A stretch of 60,789 nt of DNA from Oceanospirillaceae bacterium (lineage in GTDB: Bacteria > Pseudomonadota > Gammaproteobacteria > Pseudomonadales > Oceanobacteraceae), in the NCBI GenBank assembly GCA_002723385.1, contig PBNY01000097.1:1-60789 (forward strand), written 5' to 3'. The notes under the pieces are model-generated. The model saw only the letters and a program-made list of their open reading frames with translations. It was not told the DNA's origin and searched no databases. How positions within the stretch are numbered: the first letter of the stretch is position 1; each line of letters starts with the position of its first letter. Positions 19,425-26,081 of this stretch are shown piece by piece. The translations under genes were made by a program, and so were the position numbers.

Positions 19425-20033
19425 GTGACTTATGCCGGTGATCTTGCCTGTCTGTATTTGCACGGTTTCCTGAGTTCACCGCAATCTGAAAAAGCGCGCG
19501 AACTGCAGGAGTTTTATGCGGCCAATCTGACGTCAGAGCAACTCGCGATTCCGGAATTGCCGTTCGAACCCAACGCAGCCATCCAGCTGGCGCAAGATCA
19601 GTTACGCCAGTTGCAGGAGACATTCCCAAGGGTCTTCGTCATGGGGAGTTCGCTCGGAGGCTTCTACGCCACCTGGTTATCACAAACCTTCAACCTACCC
19701 GCGGTTTTGATTAACCCCGCGGTGAACCCCCATGGTCTGTTCAGGCACTATCTTGGCCCGAATACGCACTATTACACGGGGCAAGTACATCAATTAAAGG
19801 AAGAACACCTGCTGCAATTGTCAGGTCTGGCGTGCCAGACGGTTCGCCATCCCGGAAATATCCTGCTGCTTCAGCAAACAGGTGATGAAACGCTCGACTA
19901 CCGCCACGCCGCCAGTTTGTATCAGGAATGTTCCAGCTGGTTTGAACAGGGTGGCAGCCACAGATTTGATCATTTTGAGAAACGACTTCCGATGATGCTC
20001 CGGTTCGCTGAACGCTGGAGTCCAGCCAATTAA
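19425..20033 (+). CDS. yqiA: YqiA-type esterase (alpha/beta hydrolase)
   Basis: A short (202-residue) alpha/beta hydrolase of the UPF0227 family. E. coli YqiA has esterase activity on short acyl esters. Seen here: YLHGFLSSP (oxyanion region), the nucleophile elbow GSSLGG and a late Asp/His pair (GDETLDY, GGSHRF). The start is GTG, two bases after cpdA. It lies directly upstream of parE, as in enterobacteria. Confidence 0.92.
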   Translation: MTYAGDLACLYLHGFLSSPQSEKARELQEFYAANLTSEQLAIPELPFEPNAAIQLAQDQLRQLQETFPRVFVMGSSLGGFYATWLSQTFNLPAVLINPAVNPHGLFRHYLGPNTHYYTGQVHQLKEEHLLQLSGLACQTVRHPGNILLLQQTGDETLDYRHAASLYQECSSWFEQGGSHRFDHFEKRLPMMLRFAERWSPAN

Positions 20034-20077
20034 GCTCGCTATACTCCGCCTTCCACGTTGTCAGTTACGGTCTGAGT

Positions 20078-22000
20078 ATGTCATCCCAACAATACAATGC
20101 GTCTTCCATTGAAGTTCTTAGTGGTCTTGACCCGGTACGCAAACGTCCGGGGATGTACACAGACACGACCCGGCCAAACCATCTCGCCCAGGAAGTCATA
20201 GATAATTCGGTGGATGAAGCGCTGGCTGGCCACGCTTCATTAATTACCATTGCATTGGCCGAAGATGGCTCAATGACGGTGGCTGATGATGGCCGTGGCA
20301 TGCCCACGGACATTCACCCGGAACACGGTGTCAGTGGCGTCGAGCTTATTCTTACCCGCCTTCACGCCGGAGGTAAGTTCAGTAATGACAATTACTCGTT
20401 CTCCGGCGGTCTTCATGGGGTGGGTGTGTCGGTAGTGAATGCCCTGTCCAGCAAGGTGGAAGTCACCATTTGGCGCGACGGTTTGATACGGCAAATGCGT
20501 TTCAAAGACGGCTACAAGGACAGCGAACTGGAGGAGATTGGTACTTGCGCAAAGAAAAAGCGAGGTACCCGTGTCCACTTTTCACCCGATCCCAAGTACT
20601 TCGACTCCGCCCGTTTCTCCATTCCACGTCTCAAGCATGTCCTGAGAGCCAAAGCCGTTTTATGCCCGGGACTCAGGATTGTATTTGAAGGACCAGATGC
20701 TCAGGACAATGAGGAATGGTACTTCGAAGACGGGCTACGCGACTATCTCAAGGAAAGTTACAAAGGCTTCGTTTCTGTACCCGAAGTGCCCTTCACCGGC
20801 TCAATGAGCGCTGAACATGAAGCCGTCGAGTGGTCTGTTGCCTGGTTGCCCGAAGGTGGTGAGTTACTTCAGGAAAGTTACGTCAACCTGATCCCTACGG
20901 CCCAGGGAGGCACCCATGTCAACGGCTTCCGTTCTGGCTTGTTGGAGTCGTTGCGAGAATTCTGTGAATTAAGAAACCTGCTGCCACGGGGCTTGAAGCT
21001 GACCCCTGAAGATTTGTGGGAACGATGTTCCTTCGTCCTTTCTGCGAAACTGGCAGACCCTCAATTTGCCGGTCAAACCAAGGAACGGCTGTCATCCCGA
21101 GAGGCATCTGCCTTTATTTCCGGTATCGTCAAGGACGCCTTTGCACTTTGGCTGCATGACAACGTTAACTCCGCAGAACAGCTGGCCGAACTGGTCATTG
21201 CCAGCGCCCAAAGCCGAATGCGTCAGGCTAAGAAAGTCGCTCGAAAAAAAGTTACGCAAGGGCCAGCGTTACCCGGAAAACTGGCCGATTGTTCTGGTCA
21301 GGACGTACAGCGCACCGAGTTGTTCCTGGTGGAAGGTGATTCGGCTGGCGGCTCAGCCAAGCAGGCACGTGACCGGGAATTTCAGGCAATCATGCCACTA
21401 CGGGGCAAGATTCTGAATACCTGGGAAGTGCACTCCGATCAGATTTTGGCCTCTCAGGAAGTCCATGATATTGCCGTCGCTCTGGGTATCGACCCAGGTT
21501 CGGATAATCTGGAAAACCTTCGTTACGGGAAGGTCTGCATCCTTGCGGATGCCGACTCGGATGGTCTTCACATCGCCACTCTGCTGTGTGCCTTGTTCAC
21601 TCGTCACTTCCCGGCTCTGGTTCAGCAAGGTCATGTTTATGTCGCTATGCCACCGCTCTACCGCATTGATATCGGTAAAGACGTGTATTACGCATTGGAT
21701 GAATCTGAGCGACAAGGTGTTCTGGAACGTATTTCAGCTGAAAAGAAACGGGGCAAAGTCAACGTCCAGCGTTTCAAGGGGCTGGGTGAGATGAATCCGA
21801 TGCAGCTGCGCGAAACCACCATGACTCCCGATACTCGCCGCCTGGTTCAATTGACACTGGATCCCGACGAAAGCACGGACGCGGATGAATCCAGTGATTC
21901 AGATACTCACGAACTATTGGATATGTTGCTGGCCAAAAAACGTTCTGGTGATCGTAAACACTGGCTCGAACAAAAAGGCAATGAAGCTGACTTGCTCTAG
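20078..22000 (+). CDS. parE: DNA topoisomerase IV subunit B
   Basis: ParE is the ATPase subunit of topoisomerase IV, which decatenates daughter chromosomes with ParC. The 640-residue protein (E. coli 630) has the GHKL ATP site (IDNSVDEA, DDGRGMP, GLHGVGVSVVNALS), the transducer domain and the TOPRIM metal site (VEGDSAGG and LADADSDG). It ends with the RFKGLGEMNP region. It is the last gene of the nudF operon and is followed by a strong terminator. parC is 12 kb downstream, with the motor cluster in between. Confidence 0.98.
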   Translation: MSSQQYNASSIEVLSGLDPVRKRPGMYTDTTRPNHLAQEVIDNSVDEALAGHASLITIALAEDGSMTVADDGRGMPTDIHPEHGVSGVELILTRLHAGGKFSNDNYSFSGGLHGVGVSVVNALSSKVEVTIWRDGLIRQMRFKDGYKDSELEEIGTCAKKKRGTRVHFSPDPKYFDSARFSIPRLKHVLRAKAVLCPGLRIVFEGPDAQDNEEWYFEDGLRDYLKESYKGFVSVPEVPFTGSMSAEHEAVEWSVAWLPEGGELLQESYVNLIPTAQGGTHVNGFRSGLLESLREFCELRNLLPRGLKLTPEDLWERCSFVLSAKLADPQFAGQTKERLSSREASAFISGIVKDAFALWLHDNVNSAEQLAELVIASAQSRMRQAKKVARKKVTQGPALPGKLADCSGQDVQRTELFLVEGDSAGGSAKQARDREFQAIMPLRGKILNTWEVHSDQILASQEVHDIAVALGIDPGSDNLENLRYGKVCILADADSDGLHIATLLCALFTRHFPALVQQGHVYVAMPPLYRIDIGKDVYYALDESERQGVLERISAEKKRGKVNVQRFKGLGEMNPMQLRETTMTPDTRRLVQLTLDPDESTDADESSDSDTHELLDMLLAKKRSGDRKHWLEQKGNEADLL

Positions 22001-22030
22001 AATTCTTCTTTGTAGAAACAACGCAGAAAT

Positions 22031-22057
22031 AAAAAAGGCCGCTAATGCGGCCTTTTT
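22031..22057. terminator. bidirectional rho-independent terminator
   Basis: AAAAAGGCCGC and GCGGCCTTTTT pair around a TAAT loop, with T tracts on both strands. It separates convergent parE and the motor operon and can end both transcripts. Confidence 0.9.
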
Positions 22058-22095
22058 CTTAACCGGTTCTCCATTTCTGAAGACCCGGAGATGCA

Positions 22096-23037
22096 TCAAG
22101 GAATAAAGTTGATCGGAAACTCAACGTTCGCCACATCAACCTCTGGACGGCTCTTGAACTTCATGCGACGACAGTTAGACAGCAAACGCTTGTGCAACCC
22201 ATCGTTGTTCAGTTCGCTACTGCCAATGGTACATGACGTTACCTGACCGTTAGGCGCAATGGCCAACTTCAGAGTCACAGTACCTTCCAATGTAGGATCC
22301 TGGCGCTGAGCACGGCGATACGCGCTGAAGAAACGTTGCTTGTTGGCTTCGAACACCAGACGCATTTCTTCCTGGGTACGCTTGGTCGCTGCTTCTTCGG
22401 TCTTGCGAATTTCTTCGTCAGACACTTCAACAGCCGTTACGGTACGTTCGCCCAAAGCTTCACCAGCGACTGCAGTACTCAGAGTTTCCTCATCAATACC
22501 ACCCGACAGCGCTACAACAGCGTTGGCATCAACCACACTCCCTGCGCCGATTGCCTTGGCTCCACCTTTTGCCAGAGCATCGCTGGCGACGTTCAGGTTC
22601 AGGTCCTTGATCGCAGCATTCATCGCCTGGAGCGATTTCAGTGCGTCATCACCCAGCGCCTTCTTAACCTTGTCCTGAGCTTTTTTACGCTCTTCCTTGG
22701 TTGCCTTCACCTTTGGCTTGGGCTTCGGCTTTTCCTTCTTGGGCTTTGGAGGCTCAGGTTTCGGTTCTGGCTTCTTTTCTTCCTTTGGCTTTGGCTTCGG
22801 TTTTGGCTTCGGCTTTGGCTTTGGGGTTTCTTTCTTTTTAAGGATTTTAGCCAGCTGAGGCGGCAGCTGCTCCTTATCTTTACGGCTGATTTCTGGCACT
22901 TCCAGCATTGGAATCAGAATACCGAAGACCATCACAATGATCAGGGCAACGGCCAGAATCGGCTTGAAACGGCCACCACTGGCGTCCGACCAAGGCAACA
23001 TCGGCTTATATTTGTGAGTAAGAGGAGAATCGCTCAT
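22096..23037 (-). CDS. TonB-like transducer with AgmX/PglI-type C-terminal domain
   Basis: The 313-residue protein has a short cytoplasmic N-terminus, one transmembrane helix (residues about 26-46), a 44-residue Lys-Pro-rich segment (67-110) that could span the periplasm, a helical middle and a C-terminal TonB-like domain. Two Cys in the last domain (SCTIGSSELN and LSNCRRMKF) may pair. This layout matches the transducers (GltG/GltJ, NfsG) of Myxococcus Agl/Glt/Nfs machines and AgmX-type proteins. It overlaps the ExbD-like gene upstream by four bases (ATGA). The likely role is to convey motor motion toward the outer membrane; this is an inference. Confidence 0.8.
   Translation of the reverse strand: MSDSPLTHKYKPMLPWSDASGGRFKPILAVALIIVMVFGILIPMLEVPEISRKDKEQLPPQLAKILKKKETPKPKPKPKPKPKPKEEKKPEPKPEPPKPKKEKPKPKPKVKATKEERKKAQDKVKKALGDDALKSLQAMNAAIKDLNLNVASDALAKGGAKAIGAGSVVDANAVVALSGGIDEETLSTAVAGEALGERTVTAVEVSDEEIRKTEEAATKRTQEEMRLVFEANKQRFFSAYRRAQRQDPTLEGTVTLKLAIAPNGQVTSCTIGSSELNNDGLHKRLLSNCRRMKFKSRPEVDVANVEFPINFIP
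22708..22839 (-). repeat. Lys-Pro low-complexity coding repeat
   Basis: Codons for residues 67-110 of the TonB-like protein alternate mainly Lys-Pro and Glu-Pro. Such stretches in TonB form an extended, rigid periplasmic rod. The tract could vary in length between strains. Confidence 0.85.
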
Positions 23038-23564
23038 TGGCCACCTCCTTCCACAATCTGATTAACCGCCAATGAAATATTGCTGAAAGTTGCCTTTGCA
23101 CAGGTGTTCATGACCCGCTTCAAAAGCTCATAAGGAGTGTCCTTATCTCCAACAATATTGATTGGTCGACCCTGATCAACGGTTTCACCGTTTTCATCAA
23201 TACCCTGAGGCATTGGCGTACGGTTAGCCATGTACTCCAGCTCTCTCAACAGGTTAGGAAGCGTCTCTTCATCCTTGTAACCTTTGATATCAGCCATGGT
23301 TTCTACCGGGATACCCTGAACCAGAATACCATCGCGGTTAACCATCACGACCAGATTTTCACCTGGTTTGTTCTCGGCAATGGAGGCTGGCAGCTCTATC
23401 TGATCGTTGTCGTCCACCTTTACTTCGTTCTGGTTCACCATCAAAAAGAAAACCAGAATGGTAAAAATATCCATCAACGCGGTCAGGTTAAGCGTACCGC
23501 CACCTTTATGACGCTTGTGAGAACGCGCCATTCGCCGGGCACGACGGGATGCATCTTTCTTCAT
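23034..23564 (-). CDS. ExbD/TolR-family motor protein (canonical Asp present)
   Basis: A 176-residue inner-membrane protein with a basic cytoplasmic tail, one transmembrane helix and a periplasmic domain. The helix has the sequence LNLTALMDIFTILVFFLM, with the proton-conducting Asp at residue 32, as in ExbD and TolR. It is one of two tandem ExbD-like proteins next to a TolQ-like protein, as AglQ and AglS accompany AglR in Myxococcus. Overlaps of four bases on both sides suggest coupled translation. Confidence 0.9.
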   Translation of the reverse strand: MKKDASRRARRMARSHKRHKGGGTLNLTALMDIFTILVFFLMVNQNEVKVDDNDQIELPASIAENKPGENLVVMVNRDGILVQGIPVETMADIKGYKDEETLPNLLRELEYMANRTPMPQGIDENGETVDQGRPINIVGDKDTPYELLKRVMNTCAKATFSNISLAVNQIVEGGGQ

Positions 23565-24103
23565 TCTGCAGCCTCCGTAGCCTCGGTCGCCTCTTCGCCA
23601 GCTGCTTTCAGATCCGGTGCATTACCCAGGGAAATATCCGGAAACAGCTCCGCATCGACGACGGATGTAATCAGTACAGCAGGGTACCGGCGTACGGTAT
23701 CCATTACGGTAACCAAAGTCTGGTAATCAACACCGGCTTCAGGCAACAGGTTAATGTCGCGCTTCTCGGCAAACACAGGGTCCTTTTTCATTTCCTGCAA
23801 CGCATTGGAAAGCCCTTCAAAATCATACTCACCATCAATCCTTGGCAAGTCGGCTTTCACGGTCGTCTGCAGTAAATAGCTGTAGGACACTGAGATACTT
23901 TCTTTACGGATAATGACCTCAAGCGTCACATCTTCAGGGTTCACAATGACATTCTTCTGCTCGCCCTGTGGCAACTTTAGATCGAGTACCGAAATCTGTG
24001 AGAAAACCATGTTCATCAACAGTACAGGTACCAAAACGATCATCAGGTTCATGAAAGATGTAACGTTGAGTTCCGCCTCTTCTTTATTGCGTTGGCGTCT
24101 CAT
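23561..24103 (-). CDS. ExbD/TolR-family motor protein with Asp-to-Asn change in the helix
   Basis: A 180-residue ExbD-like protein: basic N-terminus MRRQRNKEEAELNVT, one transmembrane helix, then a periplasmic domain. In aligned ExbD/TolR proteins the helix reads LTPLIDVV or similar. Here it reads VTSFMNLMIVLVPVLLMN, with Asn19 (codon AAC at 24047-24049) in place of the proton-carrying Asp. This subunit may be structural, with proton flow through its partner encoded at 23034. It follows the TolQ-like gene by 15 bases. The C-terminal 20 residues are rich in Ala and Glu. Confidence 0.88.
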   Translation of the reverse strand: MRRQRNKEEAELNVTSFMNLMIVLVPVLLMNMVFSQISVLDLKLPQGEQKNVIVNPEDVTLEVIIRKESISVSYSYLLQTTVKADLPRIDGEYDFEGLSNALQEMKKDPVFAEKRDINLLPEAGVDYQTLVTVMDTVRRYPAVLITSVVDAELFPDISLGNAPDLKAAGEEATEATEAAE

Positions 24104-24118
24104 GATGTTCTACATCTC

Positions 24119-24769
24119 TCACTTGGTGCCGTTAGAAGCTTGGCCTTGCTTGCGTTCGGTGATGATGTTCAGGAACTTAACGCCTGCCATTTCGATGCTG
24201 TCAACGATTTCGTTGGTTTTGGTCTGCAAGTAGGTGTGCAGAATCAGCAAAGGAATTGCAGCCATCAAACCGAATGCAGTCGTGTTCATCGCAACAGAAA
24301 TACTCTGTGACAGTAGAGTCGCTTTTTCAGCAGGGGCGGCGTTTGCAACGGCTGTAAATGCCGCGATCAAACCCATAATGGTTCCCAACAGTCCCATCAG
24401 AGTAGCGATGTTGGCCAGAGTCGCGACGTACTGAGTACGTTTTTCCAACTGTGGCACCGCTTCCATCAGGCCTTCTTCCAAGGCGTATTCAATTTCTTCA
24501 CGACGCTGACTGCCTGGAATGCGAGCAATCGCTGCAGAGAAAATGTTACCCAGTTTGGTACCAGACTCATTAGCGTAGTTCAAAGCCGAGCGCATATCGC
24601 GGCTTTCCAACATTGGAAGAATCTCTTCGAATGTTTTGCGGTTACTGGATTTTTCCTTCATAAGGAACAGCAGACGCTCGAATGCAATAGCGAGGCCGAT
24701 GGCCATGATAATTGCAATCGGGTACATAAATACGCCACCCTCTTGGAAAAAACGAACGATGGAATCCAT
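24119..24769 (-). CDS. TolQ/ExbB/MotA-family proton channel protein (AglR-like)
   Basis: A 216-residue inner-membrane stator-type protein with three transmembrane helices: near residues 14-33 (MYPIAIIMAIGLAIAFERLL), 107-130 (ANIATLMGLLGTIMGLIAAF) and 148-172 (AMNTTAFGLMAAIPLLIL). The Thr/Gly-rich last two helices are typical of TolQ/ExbB channels. With the two ExbD-like proteins it should form a proton-driven motor. A 143-base gap separates it from the upstream part of the operon, so it may also have its own promoter. Confidence 0.92.
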   Translation of the reverse strand: MDSIVRFFQEGGVFMYPIAIIMAIGLAIAFERLLFLMKEKSSNRKTFEEILPMLESRDMRSALNYANESGTKLGNIFSAAIARIPGSQRREEIEYALEEGLMEAVPQLEKRTQYVATLANIATLMGLLGTIMGLIAAFTAVANAAPAEKATLLSQSISVAMNTTAFGLMAAIPLLILHTYLQTKTNEIVDSIEMAGVKFLNIITERKQGQASNGTK

Positions 24770-24912
24770 AGAATTTCCCCCAGAAATTTATCTTGATCAG
24801 TCAAAAGTTACGGTTATTGATTTGGCTGCTGGTTATTCAACAACACCAAGTTTTCAAATACTGGTCAAAGGTCTGGTCATTAGATAAAAACCAGTCAATG
24901 CCAGCATATTTT
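24770..24912. other. only sizeable gap inside the motor operon
   Basis: 143 bases between the small periplasmic gene and the TolQ-like gene. The heptamer CTGGTCA occurs at 24861-24867 and 24873-24879, spaced 12 bases start to start, and CCAGTCA follows at about 24891. This could be an operator or part of a secondary promoter. No clear -10 element is seen. Confidence 0.4.
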
Positions 24913-25209
24913 TTAATCCAGATTTCCTGGCTTTTTTAAATGCATACTTCCATTCCTGTATTTCCTTGCATAATCGACTTCCAACTGAAATCTCTTCGGA
25001 TGCAGGGGTTCCATCAGGTCTTGCTTACTTCCCGAAAGGTGCTCAAACGGAACTTCCATGTCCGGCGGACTTTTCCAGGATGTAATCGTCATAATCTTGG
25101 CTTCTTCTGCACTGCCAAGAATAGAAATACCTTCCAAACGAATTGGCTCTGCAGTGTGCGCCATACCGGCGAGTAGCAGCCCAGTGAATGCTAACAAACT
25201 AGGTTTCAT
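24913..25209 (-). CDS. small predicted periplasmic protein of the motor operon
   Basis: Not recognised. The 98 residues begin with a clear signal peptide (MKPSLLAFTGLLLAGMAHTA, then EPIRLEG). The rest is polar, with a beta-like opening (EPIRLEGISILGSAEEAKIM) and a basic C-terminus with no cysteine. Its ATG overlaps the stop of the TPR lipoprotein gene by four bases (ATGA), so it is a real member of the operon. Small size and tight coupling suggest a periplasmic accessory subunit. Confidence 0.75.
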   Translation of the reverse strand: MKPSLLAFTGLLLAGMAHTAEPIRLEGISILGSAEEAKIMTITSWKSPPDMEVPFEHLSGSKQDLMEPLHPKRFQLEVDYARKYRNGSMHLKKPGNLD

Positions 25210-26081
25210 TCTGAAGCTCCTTGTTCCGGGGTCACCTGAGCATCCGCTGTAGTGTCTCCCGAGTCATTTGCTGCCTCGGCTTCAGCCGCTTCCTTAGCTT
25301 CAGAAGCACCTTCGCTATCAGAAGATGAAGTCTCATCAGAGCTGGCAGGTACTTCCTGTGCGCTTTCGCCGGTCACACCTTCCCCGTTTGCGGGCTGTTC
25401 TGACGCAACAGGTTCTTCCGGCTCTGGATCTGGAAATCTCGATTTCAAATTGGTGATCCAGATTTCCAGGTTCTTATCCTTGGCAAAATAGAGCTTCTTG
25501 GCAGCTTCATATTGTTCAAGCGCGCGCCTGCCATCCAGAAGATAGAGGTCGTACAAAATACCGAGATTTCTACGTACATTTCCGTCGGCTGGGGCACATT
25601 CTATCGCTGTAATGTAACTGGATTCTGCCCCTTTAAAGTCACCAAGCTCCCGCAATACCAATCCCATGGTTTTGTGAGCAGCACAGAATTGTGGATTGAT
25701 CTCTATCGCCTTGGACAAGGACTCTTTTGCCTCGTCGTAAGATTCCAGGTGATATTGACTTAAACCAAGGTTGGTCCAGACCCCCGCGTAATTCGGGAAG
25801 CGTTCAGAGGCAGCCAACCACAAGTCCCGTGCAGGCTCGTAACGTTTTCCTTTCATCAGAATCAATCCACGCTTGAACATGCTGTCAGCACCAGCACTGT
25901 CGTCTGCGTTTTCAGATTCTTCCTTTTCATCTGCTTCATCCTCAGCAGTGCTTTCATCTGCCTTGGACTCTTCCGTACTCTCGACCAGCTGCTCCGGTTG
26001 CTCGTCTACCTTAGAAGGTTGCGAGCTACACGCAGCCAGCAGTAACAGTGGCAGAATGTAACTAGCGAATCTCACTAACAT
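25206..26081 (-). CDS. TPR-repeat outer-membrane lipoprotein (GltE/NfsE-like)
   Basis: A 291-residue precursor with a lipoprotein signal (LPLLLLAAC, Cys18) followed by SS, which favours outer-membrane sorting. An acidic Ser/Glu/Asp-rich linker (residues 25-66) leads to about four TPR units between residues 67 and 190. A second low-complexity Glu/Ala/Ser tail forms the last 75 residues. Myxococcus GltE/AglT and NfsE are also TPR lipoproteins next to an AglRQS-type motor, so a scaffolding role at the outer membrane is plausible. It overlaps its upstream neighbour by 20 bases. Confidence 0.82.
   Translation of the reverse strand: MLVRFASYILPLLLLAACSSQPSKVDEQPEQLVESTEESKADESTAEDEADEKEESENADDSAGADSMFKRGLILMKGKRYEPARDLWLAASERFPNYAGVWTNLGLSQYHLESYDEAKESLSKAIEINPQFCAAHKTMGLVLRELGDFKGAESSYITAIECAPADGNVRRNLGILYDLYLLDGRRALEQYEAAKKLYFAKDKNLEIWITNLKSRFPDPEPEEPVASEQPANGEGVTGESAQEVPASSDETSSSDSEGASEAKEAAEAEAANDSGDTTADAQVTPEQGASE

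Noticed and set aside
22700-22860. Lys-Pro repeat as a CRISPR or satellite repeat
   Set aside because: It is coding low complexity within a clear reading frame; there are no spacers or fixed-length repeats.
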